From an uncultured Clostridia bacterium (GTDB taxonomy: Bacteria > Bacillota > Clostridia > Oscillospirales > Oscillospiraceae), in the NCBI GenBank assembly GCA_945918315.1, contig CAMEIK010000105.1:1-5153 (forward strand): a DNA stretch of 5,153 nt, read 5' to 3'. The notes under the pieces were generated by a model that saw nothing but the letters and a program-made list of their open reading frames with translations, made no database searches and had not been told where the DNA came from. The position numbers were made by a program, and so were the translations under genes. Position 1 is the stretch's first letter; every line of letters starts with the position of its first letter. Positions 1 to 5,153 of this stretch are shown piece after piece.

Positions 1-394
1 CTTCCGTTTGCGTATCATGCTCCGTTTTCAGATCCGCCCGGTCAATTTCGCAGATGACAATATCTCCCCTGCCACAGAGGGATACCATGCTTTCGCACCA
101 GTCCGGTTCCACCCAGTCGTCACTGTCGCAGAACATGACATATTCCCCCCGGGCGGCATCCAGCCCCGCGTTCCGGGCGGAGGATACGCCCCCGTTGGGC
201 TTGCCGATCACTCGGATCCGCCCGTCCTCGCTTGCAAGCTGCCGGCAGATCTCCGGCGAGCGGTCGGGAGAACCGTCGTTTACCAGAATGATTTCGATAC
301 TCCGAAGGGTCTGCGCCATCAGGGAACGGACACAGCGTTCCAGGGTGTTTTCCGCATTGTACACCGGAACAATGATGCTTACTGTCTTTTCCAT
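1..394 (-). CDS. GT2 family glycosyltransferase, N-terminal part (3' end beyond window)
   Basis: Only the first 131 codons are visible; the frame is still open at base 1. This is the nucleotide-sugar-binding half of a family 2 (GT-A fold) glycosyltransferase. Residues 5-13 (VSIIVPVYN) are the opening beta strand. NDGSPD at 39-44 is the diphosphate/nucleoside-binding loop. NGGVSSARNAG at 67-77 is the classic family segment. CDSDDW at 89-94 contains the metal-binding DXD (Asp90, Asp92). The family normally runs to about 300-350 residues, so most of the acceptor domain lies outside the window. The ATG at 394 follows a good ribosome binding site that overlaps the stop of the upstream gene, leaving 9 bases between them and suggesting translational coupling. 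It resembles the GT2 gene at 1589-2575 but keeps the usual ARN triplet that gene has lost. Donor sugar and acceptor cannot be told from sequence. The family call is firm; the role in a surface polysaccharide is inferred from neighbours. Confidence 0.93.
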   Translation of the reverse strand, partial: MEKTVSIIVPVYNAENTLERCVRSLMAQTLRSIEIILVNDGSPDRSPEICRQLASEDGRIRVIGKPNGGVSSARNAGLDAARGEYVMFCDSDDWVEPDWCESMVSLCGRGDIVICEIDRADLKTEHDTQTE

Positions 395-398
395 TTTT

Positions 399-404
399 CT
401 CCTT
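399..404 (-). promoter_or_regulatory. Ribosome binding site of the GT2 gene starting at 394
   Basis: On the minus strand the site reads AAGGAG, followed by four A residues and then ATG. The spacing is slightly tight but the match to the anti-Shine-Dalgarno sequence is strong. Its first base is the last base of the TAA stop (404-406) of the preceding gene, so ribosomes terminating there sit on this site. Confidence 0.8.
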
Positions 405-1573
405 TACGCAAACACTGTTTTGCGGTAGGCTTCCAGTTCCTGACCTCCGCCGATCACTTCCTGTTGCAGATTATCGGAATATCTGCGGGCAGTTTCTTCG
501 CTGTCCAGCAGCTGCCCAATGGCCTCCGCAAGAGCTTGGGCGGAAATCGGAACAATTCTGCCGGTTATGCCGTCTGTAAGCTGATCCTCCATGCCTCCCA
601 CCGCGGTGGTAACAATGGGTTTCGCCAGCACTCTTGCCTCGGTAACCGTGGTGGAGTAGGCTTCATAGCGAGACGGCTGCACATAGATTTTCGCATACTT
701 CATAAAGGGATAGGGGTTGACCTGATCCCCCTCCAGCCGGAAGCAGTCCCCAAGCCCTATTTGCTCTGCCTGGGCGCGGATCGTTTTCATCATGGGGCCG
801 TCCCCGACCCAATGCCAGACGATTTTTCTTCCTTCCTCCCGGAGCAGCCGACAGGCCTCCAGCGCCAGCTCCGGCCCCTTTTCCGGGGCGAGCCGGCCCA
901 CGGTCACGATTCGCGCGGCATCCCCGAAAAAGCTATCCGGAATAAATGCCTCCGCTCCGCGCAGAACGTGTTCCCGGTCGCAGATATTCCGCAGTACCGT
1001 GATTTTCCCCTCCAGGCATGGAAATTTCTCCTGGAGCATCTGCGCGCAGTACCGGGAAACCGCAACTACATAGTCAAACCGTGGGTAATACCGCTGATCC
1101 CGGGCATAGTCCTTTCCCTTTTTTTCATAAGCGCCGTTGTGGTACCACAGCACCTTCCGGTCCGCCGCCACCTTATCGGCAACATAATAGGGAGCCAGAC
1201 CGTTCTGGGAATAGGCTACCGCCACATCGTAATGCTTCTCCAGCGGCCGGAAGGTCGTCCACAGGGGCAGCCCCAGCTTGATCCGCACCCGGTGGTCAAG
1301 GTATGGCAGAAGCATCCTCCGGTATTTCCAGAGCCCGCCCCGTTTGCGGATCTCCTCCATGGTAAATTCCGTATTGTAAATATAGGAAAAAGCGTCCAGA
1401 AAATTGACCTTCCGCCGGATCTGATCCTTCAGCGCGTATTCCGGGTTCAGCACCAGCAGATCCACATCGAATTCATCCTCCGGGAGGATATTCAGCAGAT
1501 TCACCAGGCACCGCTCGATCCCGCCGATGCCCAGACCGTAGCATACAAACAGCAGCCTCTTTTGTTGACCCAT
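404..1573 (-). CDS. GT4 family glycosyltransferase (GT-B fold)
   Basis: A complete 389-residue protein, the usual length for a GT4 retaining glycosyltransferase, which transfers a sugar from a nucleotide-sugar donor to a growing glycan. The N-terminal Rossmann domain opens with a hydrophobic strand at 6-11 and the glycine-rich loop GLGIGGIERC at 13-22. A middle segment, YHNGAY at 144-149 and VAVSRY at 170-175, matches the family region before the interdomain linker. The C-terminal donor-binding domain starts with VGRLAPEKG at 225-233. It carries the EX7E pair (Glu304 and Glu312, in PSRYEAYSTTVTEA), both present, and a VGG turn at 325-327. No signal peptide or membrane span is seen, so it is likely a cytosolic or membrane-peripheral enzyme. 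The ATG at 1573 follows an AGAGGA site and lies 15 bases after the upstream GT2 stop. The family is certain; donor, acceptor and linkage are unknown. Confidence 0.95.
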   Translation of the reverse strand: MGQQKRLLFVCYGLGIGGIERCLVNLLNILPEDEFDVDLLVLNPEYALKDQIRRKVNFLDAFSYIYNTEFTMEEIRKRGGLWKYRRMLLPYLDHRVRIKLGLPLWTTFRPLEKHYDVAVAYSQNGLAPYYVADKVAADRKVLWYHNGAYEKKGKDYARDQRYYPRFDYVVAVSRYCAQMLQEKFPCLEGKITVLRNICDREHVLRGAEAFIPDSFFGDAARIVTVGRLAPEKGPELALEACRLLREEGRKIVWHWVGDGPMMKTIRAQAEQIGLGDCFRLEGDQVNPYPFMKYAKIYVQPSRYEAYSTTVTEARVLAKPIVTTAVGGMEDQLTDGITGRIVPISAQALAEAIGQLLDSEETARRYSDNLQQEVIGGGQELEAYRKTVFA

Positions 1574-1583
1574 TATCGCGCCG

Positions 1584-1589
1584 TCCTCT
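1584..1589 (-). promoter_or_regulatory. Ribosome binding site of the GT4 gene starting at 1573
   Basis: AGAGGA on the minus strand, 10 bases before the ATG. It begins on the last base of the TGA stop (1589-1591) of the upstream gene. Spacing is a little long, and no better site exists in the 15-base gap. Confidence 0.6.
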
Positions 1590-2575
1590 CAGCCGTATTC
1601 TCCGCCCAGGAAGAGCTTTACATAACACCGAAACACCGCCCGGAACAGCCAGGGAACAGTACAGATCATTCCGGCCAACACCCGATTGCGCCGGGTGAGC
1701 ACAGAATAGTGGTCTTTCTGCTCCGCAAGCATTTCCCGAACCCGGATAAGATCCTCCCGATAACGGGGCTCTGTCTCCACCGTCAGCAGGGCATACACAT
1801 ACAGCAGCACCCGCAGCAGCGCCTGACGGGCGTCCCGCTCCAGCTCCGGGGGGCAGGCATCCAGAATGATCTGCCTTACCCGGATCCGGTCATAGATCCG
1901 GTGCTCGTTGAGCTTTCCCCTGGCCGCGGAGTTCTCCCGGAACAGATAGTGATAGGGGCAAACGTCCTCATATACTGCCTTTTCCGCCCCGGAGAACAGG
2001 TAAAAATTCATCAGCATGTCCTCATTGTTGCGGATGGACAGGTCCATTTTTTCCTTCAGTCCCCGGAACAGCTCCCGCTTATACAGCTTGGAACAAAGCC
2101 CAGGCTCCACAAGACGCTCCTCCAGCAGCTCCCGCAGTCCGGTCAAATGATCCTGGCAATGAATTCTTCCGGTATTGTAGTGGTACTCCACGATCCCCTC
2201 GGAATTGATCCGCTGGTATCCGCAGTGGGAGATATCCGCGCCGTAGGTACGGGCGTTTTCCAGCAGCCGGGCATACATCTGGGGCTCCAATTCATCGTCC
2301 CCATCCACAAAGCCAATCCAGCCCCCGGTTGCTTCCTCCACCCCCCGCAGCCGCGCGGCGGTGACTCCGGCGTTTTCCTGATGGATCACCTTCACCCGGC
2401 TGTCCCTTTCCGCAAAGGAACGGGCAATGGCGAGGCTGTCATCCCCCGACCCATCGTCCACCAGGATCACCTCCAGGTTTTCGCAGGTCTGGGCAAGAAT
2501 GCTCTCCACACAACGCCCCAGCCAGGGCGCAAGATTGTATATCGGCACAATTACGGAGATCTTTTCCTCGGCCAT
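1589..2575 (-). CDS. GT2 family glycosyltransferase (GT-A fold)
   Basis: A complete 328-residue family 2 glycosyltransferase of the type found in capsule and exopolysaccharide clusters. ISVIVPIYN at 6-14 is the first strand. VDDGSGDDS at 39-47 is the nucleotide-binding loop. FVDGDDELEP at 89-98 holds the DXD metal site (Asp91, Asp93). NNEDMLMNFYLF at 183-194 contains the ED pair typical of the catalytic-base region in these enzymes. The segment that is usually ARNxG reads AARLRGVEEA (73-82), a variant lacking the Asn. The last 30 residues (about 299-324) are hydrophobic with interspersed Arg and Lys, suggesting an amphipathic membrane-contacting tail rather than a true span. The start at 2575 is set by the immediate GT2 motif. 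A second ATG five bases upstream is out of frame. The gene lies 18 bases after the ATP-grasp gene and 15 before the next GT4 gene. Sugar specificity is unknown. Confidence 0.95.
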   Translation of the reverse strand: MAEEKISVIVPIYNLAPWLGRCVESILAQTCENLEVILVDDGSGDDSLAIARSFAERDSRVKVIHQENAGVTAARLRGVEEATGGWIGFVDGDDELEPQMYARLLENARTYGADISHCGYQRINSEGIVEYHYNTGRIHCQDHLTGLRELLEERLVEPGLCSKLYKRELFRGLKEKMDLSIRNNEDMLMNFYLFSGAEKAVYEDVCPYHYLFRENSAARGKLNEHRIYDRIRVRQIILDACPPELERDARQALLRVLLYVYALLTVETEPRYREDLIRVREMLAEQKDHYSVLTRRNRVLAGMICTVPWLFRAVFRCYVKLFLGGEYG

Positions 2576-2585
2576 TTCATAGTAT

Positions 2586-2591
2586 CCTCCT
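2586..2591 (-). promoter_or_regulatory. Strong ribosome binding site before two competing ATGs
   Basis: The minus strand carries a perfect AGGAGG. It stands 5 bases before an ATG at 2580 and 10 bases before the in-frame ATG at 2575 that begins the GT2 protein. The real start is 2575 because only that frame gives the conserved N-terminus. The nearer ATG opens a 9-codon ORF. Just upstream, the ATP-grasp gene ends with two in-frame stops in tandem (TAATGA, 2591-2596). Confidence 0.8.
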
Positions 2592-2593
2592 CA

Positions 2594-3481
2594 TTACCGG
2601 ACAACCTGTCTGCCGGGATTCCTCTTTGGTGGGAGTGTCAGCCAATCGCCAAATGCTCTGTCCCATTTCTCCGGTTCCATTTTTTCCAGGCCTCCGCCGT
2701 CGAAAAACGTCATCTCCCCAAAGAAAGGTTTTCCGTTAATCTCATAAAAATCTACCCGCAGCTCCGGAGTATTTTCGGAAAGGATCCGGGCCAGACGCAT
2801 CATATCCTCCATGGATTTGGGCGGGGCGGGGAGTGTCTTGGCGTTTTTGTAGCCCCACTGCATATTCAGGTGATGAAATTCCGTGTCAAAATAATCCCCG
2901 CTGGCTTCCGGGGTGTCCCGTCCTGTAATAATCAGAAGAGCTTTCACTTCTCCGCCGAAGGTGTAGAATTTGTAATCCCGTAACTCCCCGGTCTCATCAT
3001 CACGCAGGTAAGGCTCCGCGATGATCCGGGGTTTCACATTCTTGTAGGGCCACTCCCGGTAATCCCAGTAGTAGTTTTCTTTCAGACAGGCGGTGATCTT
3101 TTTCCGGGCCGCAGCCAGATCCAGGGACTTTTTATCCTTGCAGATCACCAGTCCGCCGCTGTCGTGGGTGCATTTGAGCACAAACTGATCGGGCAGGGCA
3201 TCAAAGTCGATGTCCTCAAACCGATCCCAGACTCCCAGGGTTGGAATGATGTATTCTTCCCCGATCCGCTCCGCCACATATTTTTTCGCCTCGTACTTGT
3301 CCACCATCCGGGTGTATTCCGGTTTCCGGTCATGGAGCTTCATCCACTGGAGCTTTTCATTGAAAGTCTTGGGATTCTTTAAATTCGGCAGTCTGTGAAA
3401 GACCAGGAAGTAGCGTAAACGCAGATACCACGCATCCGGAACAACCCGCAGCAGGCGCTTGATCAAGCGCTTGTATTCCAT
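2594..3481 (-). CDS. TupA-like ATP-grasp protein of surface polysaccharide clusters
   Basis: A 295-residue protein from the ATG at 3481. It matches the TupA-like ATP-grasp family (named after TupA of teichuronopeptide synthesis in an alkaliphilic Bacillus); members are often labelled glycosyltransferase. The family hallmark NPKTFNEKLQWMKL lies at 36-49, followed by VDKYEAKKYV at 60-69. FVLKCTHDSGG at 100-110 is the ATP-binding Lys and glycine-rich loop. IIAEPYL at 153-159 and RDYKFYTFGG at 168-177 are the next blocks. RVDFYE at 242-247 and GEMTFFDGGG at 255-264 supply the acidic metal ligands (Asp244, Glu256). By family knowledge it would use ATP to activate a carboxylate and form an amide, for instance attaching an amino acid to a glycan; substrates are not shown. 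No transmembrane segment is seen; the N-terminus (KRLIKRLLR) is basic and amphipathic. An upstream GTG at 3514 would add 11 residues. I prefer 3481 because from memory the homologues begin near this point. All key blocks appear intact. Confidence 0.9.
   Translation of the reverse strand: MEYKRLIKRLLRVVPDAWYLRLRYFLVFHRLPNLKNPKTFNEKLQWMKLHDRKPEYTRMVDKYEAKKYVAERIGEEYIIPTLGVWDRFEDIDFDALPDQFVLKCTHDSGGLVICKDKKSLDLAAARKKITACLKENYYWDYREWPYKNVKPRIIAEPYLRDDETGELRDYKFYTFGGEVKALLIITGRDTPEASGDYFDTEFHHLNMQWGYKNAKTLPAPPKSMEDMMRLARILSENTPELRVDFYEINGKPFFGEMTFFDGGGLEKMEPEKWDRAFGDWLTLPPKRNPGRQVVR
3455..3470. repeat. Perfect 16-base palindrome near the start of the ATP-grasp gene
   Basis: GCGCTTGATCAAGCGC equals its own reverse complement. 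It lies 11 bases after the ATG at 3481, across the codons of KRLIKR (residues 4-9). In mRNA it could form a 6-bp stem with a GAUC loop. It arises partly from a repeated AAGCGCYTG unit encoding Lys-Arg-Leu twice, so it may be only a by-product of the peptide sequence. Confidence 0.6.
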
Positions 3482-3486
3482 AAGAA

Positions 3487-3493
3487 CACCTTT
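3487..3493 (-). promoter_or_regulatory. Ribosome binding site for the preferred ATG at 3481
   Basis: The minus strand reads AAAGGTG with 5 bases before the ATG. The AGGTG part pairs with the anti-Shine-Dalgarno sequence. It is adequate but weaker than the site at 3522-3527, which serves a competing GTG start. Confidence 0.55.
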
Positions 3494-3521
3494 CTTCCAG
3501 AAGTAGTTTTTCACGGCGCGA

Positions 3522-3527
3522 CCTCCC
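3522..3527 (-). promoter_or_regulatory. Alternative ribosome binding site for a GTG at 3514
   Basis: GGGAGG on the minus strand, followed by T (a six-base GGAGGT match to the anti-Shine-Dalgarno complement), 7 bases before a GTG at 3514 that is in frame with the ATP-grasp gene. Use of this start would give a 306-residue protein with the extra N-terminal residues VKNYFWKKGVL. The rest of the 69-base gap (3482-3550) shows no -35/-10 promoter and no terminator hairpin. Confidence 0.4.
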
Positions 3528-3550
3528 GGACGGCCTGCGGATCCCACTGC

Positions 3551-4621
3551 TCAGCTGCCGCTAAGCTTCCTGTAGATTTCTGTATAAGCCCGGGCGCAGC
3601 TTTCGGCGTCATATGCCTTTGCCATTTCCCGAGACTTTTCGCCGCACCGCTGCCGCAGCTCAGGATCCAGGGCAAAACGAACCATCTCCCTGATCAGAGC
3701 CTCCAAGTCGTTATCCATAATCAGCGTTCCGTTTCCCTGAACAAGATCCCGCATCGCTCCCACATCAGTGGAGATTACAGGAAGCCCGGAAGCCATTCCT
3801 TCCAGTACAGACAGAGGAAGTCCTTCCATATGGGAGGCACTCACGAATACATCCGATACCGACAGGTAGTCCTGCGGATTGTTTTGATTTCCGGCAAACT
3901 CCACCGAATGGGACACGCCCAGGCGCTCTGCCTCCTGTACAAGGAATTCCTTCATTTCTCCGTCGCCCAGCAGGATCAGTTTCACATCCCCCGCCTGCCG
4001 GATCACCTCCGGCAGGGCATGGATGATTAATACCTGATTTTTCCGTTCTTCCAATCTGCCAACTGCAATAAAGGTGACCGGAGTGCCATCCTGTTTCCGA
4101 TGATAGTATTTTTCCAGCTCAACAGGATTATTTACATAGGGATAAAGCTTCTCACTACAGTGGTACAGCGCAAGCGCCTGTTCCCGGTTTGCCTTAGATA
4201 TAGCGACGGGGAAGATTTTTCCCATTCGAGCGCCGGAATGCAGCGCCCAGCGCAAAAAAGGTGTGAATTCCTGATCTGGCTGGATGTGAATTGTGCGGAC
4301 CATCGTCGCCTTGTGAAACGCAATCCAGGGAATTGCGTAAAACACGCTGTACATATGAACGTGAATGATATCAGGCTTCATTATTGACAGACATTTCCAA
4401 AGTCTGCCCATAGCCCCCAGGCTTGCGTGCCCTTGCTTATCCATGTAGTGGATGGGAATTCCCGCGTCCTCGATTTTCTTTTCAAAGACGTGGCCCTGCC
4501 GGGGGTACATGCTGATGACCTCCACATCCACCTGACTGCGGTCTAAGTTCACCGCCAGCTGGGCGGCCATGTTCTCCGCGCCCCCGGTGCAGAACACGGG
4601 GACGATGATTGCCACTTTCAT
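3551..4621 (-). CDS. GT4 family glycosyltransferase (GT-B fold)
   Basis: A complete 356-residue GT4 glycosyltransferase. MKVAIIVPVF then CTGGAENMAAQL (11-22) form the N-terminal strand and glycine loop. PDIIHVHMY at 83-91 is the conserved His-containing acceptor-side motif. VAISKAN at 139-145 and NNPVELEKYY at 164-173 precede the linker. AVGRLEERKNQ at 186-196 opens the donor domain. The EX7E pair is Glu266 and Glu274 in MEGLPLSVLEGMASGLPV, fully conserved, followed by STDVGA at 284-289. The ATG at 4621 was chosen because it gives the canonical N-terminus and overlaps the upstream TGA as ATGA; a GTG at 4666 would add 15 residues unlike the family. By hand count the gene is about 53% GC (bases 3601-4620) against about 60% in 4621-5100, with stretches near 41%. 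It uses TTA, TCA and ATA codons its neighbours largely avoid, a possible sign of separate origin. Sugar specificity cannot be read from sequence. Confidence 0.95.
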   Translation of the reverse strand: MKVAIIVPVFCTGGAENMAAQLAVNLDRSQVDVEVISMYPRQGHVFEKKIEDAGIPIHYMDKQGHASLGAMGRLWKCLSIMKPDIIHVHMYSVFYAIPWIAFHKATMVRTIHIQPDQEFTPFLRWALHSGARMGKIFPVAISKANREQALALYHCSEKLYPYVNNPVELEKYYHRKQDGTPVTFIAVGRLEERKNQVLIIHALPEVIRQAGDVKLILLGDGEMKEFLVQEAERLGVSHSVEFAGNQNNPQDYLSVSDVFVSASHMEGLPLSVLEGMASGLPVISTDVGAMRDLVQGNGTLIMDNDLEALIREMVRFALDPELRQRCGEKSREMAKAYDAESCARAYTEIYRKLSGS

Positions 4622-5153
4622 TGCTCCAATTCCTCCACAGACTGCCCCTCGATCACGTTTTGCCACCGGGCGATCACATTTTCCGTCCGGTATTTCTCCG
4701 CCTCCTGCCGTGCCTTCTGCCCCAGGGCTTCCCCCAGCTCCCGATTCAGGGCAAGTGCGATCAGCTTCCGGGCCAGAGCCTCAGCATCCCCCCGGGGAAC
4801 GATCAGCCCGGTGACACCGTCCTCCATCACTTCCTCCGCCCCGGGGTAATCCGTGGTAATGCAGGGAATTCCCAGCATCATGGCCTCGATCAGGGCGTTG
4901 GGCAGGCCCTCGTATTCGGAGGTCAGTACGAATGCCGACGCGCCCGCGATTTTTTCATGAATATCCAGAGCGTGACCGGGAAGAAATACCGTATTCTCCA
5001 GCCCCTTTTCCCGGACATAGCGTTCCAGCTCCTGCCGAAGCTCCCCTTCGCCGTAGATGGTGCACTTTGCCTCCGGGATTTCCCGGCGGAGGATTTCCAT
5101 GGCGTTCATCAGCATTTTGTGGTTCTTCTGCGCCGCCAGCCGTCCGGCGGTGA
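4618..5153 (-). CDS. GT4 family glycosyltransferase, C-terminal part (5' end beyond window)
   Basis: The last 177 residues of a GT4 glycosyltransferase; the frame is open to base 5153, so the gene starts outside the window. The visible part is the C-terminal donor-nucleotide-binding Rossmann domain. The first in-frame residues (GRLAAQKNHK) are the family's conserved domain-opening motif, which shows that the ATG at 5115 is internal and not a start. IYGEGELR is the next strand and turn. EYEGLPNALIEAMMLGIP contains the intact EX7E pair (visible residues 81 and 89). DGVTGLIVP follows, then a helical C-terminus rich in Glu. The TGA at 4618-4620 overlaps the ATG of the next gene (ATGA), so the two are probably translationally coupled. 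A full-length member would be about 350-390 residues, so roughly half is missing. The missing N-terminal domain carries most acceptor contacts, so specificity is not inferable here. Confidence 0.94.
   Translation of the reverse strand, partial: TAGRLAAQKNHKMLMNAMEILRREIPEAKCTIYGEGELRQELERYVREKGLENTVFLPGHALDIHEKIAGASAFVLTSEYEGLPNALIEAMMLGIPCITTDYPGAEEVMEDGVTGLIVPRGDAEALARKLIALALNRELGEALGQKARQEAEKYRTENVIARWQNVIEGQSVEELEQ
4631..4636 (-). promoter_or_regulatory. Ribosome binding site of the GT4 gene starting at 4621
   Basis: GGAGGA on the minus strand, 9 bases before the ATG, placed inside the last codons of the upstream GT4 gene. A second GGAG lies only 2 bases from the ATG and is too close to act. 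The site supports the start at 4621 and re-initiation after the overlapping TGA. Confidence 0.7.

Noticed and set aside
868..895. Possible hairpin (GCCCC / GGGGC) inside the GT4 gene
   Set aside because: The stem is only five base pairs, lies in codons for the conserved LAPEKGPE motif and has no T-tract, so it is not a terminator.
8..2983. A 991-residue plus-strand protein
   Set aside because: It has a TTG start, is low in recognisable motifs, and is exactly antisense in register to genes with intact glycosyltransferase and ATP-grasp motifs. No ribosome binding site supports it.
3145..3398. Short ORFs on both strands inside the ATP-grasp gene
   Set aside because: They are out-of-frame shadows of a conserved coding sequence, with no motifs or ribosome binding sites.
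2594..3547. 317-residue form of the ATP-grasp gene from the GTG at 3547
   Set aside because: No convincing ribosome binding site lies in front of it, and the added GSAGRPGGRA stretch looks like translated spacer.
3551..4666. Longer version of the GT4 gene starting from the GTG at 4666
   Set aside because: It would overlap the upstream gene by 49 bases and add 15 residues before the canonical MKVAIIVP start. The ATG at 4621 has a ribosome binding site and a typical ATGA overlap.
4454..4873. Two copies of the palindrome GGGAATTCCC (4454-4463 and 4864-4873)
   Set aside because: Both encode Gly-Ile-Pro in GT4 proteins, a common local motif. Two ten-base matches are not evidence of an operator.
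4618..5115. A complete 165-residue gene starting at the ATG at 5115
   Set aside because: The frame continues upstream and encodes the conserved GT4 motif GRLAAQKNHK, so this ATG is internal to a larger truncated gene.

Overview
The window is a densely packed part of a cell-surface polysaccharide (capsule, exopolysaccharide or teichuronic-type polymer) gene cluster. All six genes lie on the minus strand, so transcription runs from base 5153 toward base 1. Both window edges cut through genes. The organism is probably a moderately GC-rich Gram-positive of the Clostridia, with a gut Oscillospiraceae-like lineage as my best guess. The reasons are strong purine-rich Shine-Dalgarno sites, very short spacers, about 57-60% GC in hand-counted stretches, and an ATP-grasp protein of the TupA-like type that I associate with such Firmicutes. 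The taxonomy is inferred, not shown.

In transcription order the genes are: (1) 5153-4618, C-terminal part of a GT4-family glycosyltransferase, with its 5' end outside the window; (2) 4621-3551, a complete GT4 glycosyltransferase overlapping gene 1 by four bases (ATGA); (3) 3481-2594, a TupA-like ATP-grasp protein; (4) 2575-1589, a complete GT2 (GT-A fold) glycosyltransferase; (5) 1573-404, a complete GT4 glycosyltransferase; (6) 394-1, the N-terminal part of a second GT2 glycosyltransferase running off the window. The spacers are -4, 69, 18, 15 and 9 bases, and each holds a recognisable ribosome binding site. I see no promoter, terminator, RNA gene, CRISPR array or mobile element, so this is the interior of one operon.

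Together the five glycosyltransferases could each add one sugar to a lipid-linked repeat unit on the cytoplasmic face of the membrane. The ATP-grasp protein could attach an amino acid or other acyl group to that glycan. No flippase, polymerase, initiating phosphoglycosyl transferase or sugar-nucleotide enzyme is in the window, so neither the polymer nor its export route can be named.

The most interesting points are the ATP-grasp gene among glycosyltransferases, a real ambiguity in its start codon, a perfect 16-base palindrome just inside it, and a 9-codon decoy ORF across the start of the GT2 gene at 2575. A plus-strand reading frame of more than 990 codons, open antisense to four of the genes, looks like a by-product of codon usage. 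I found no convincing evidence of a wholly new system.
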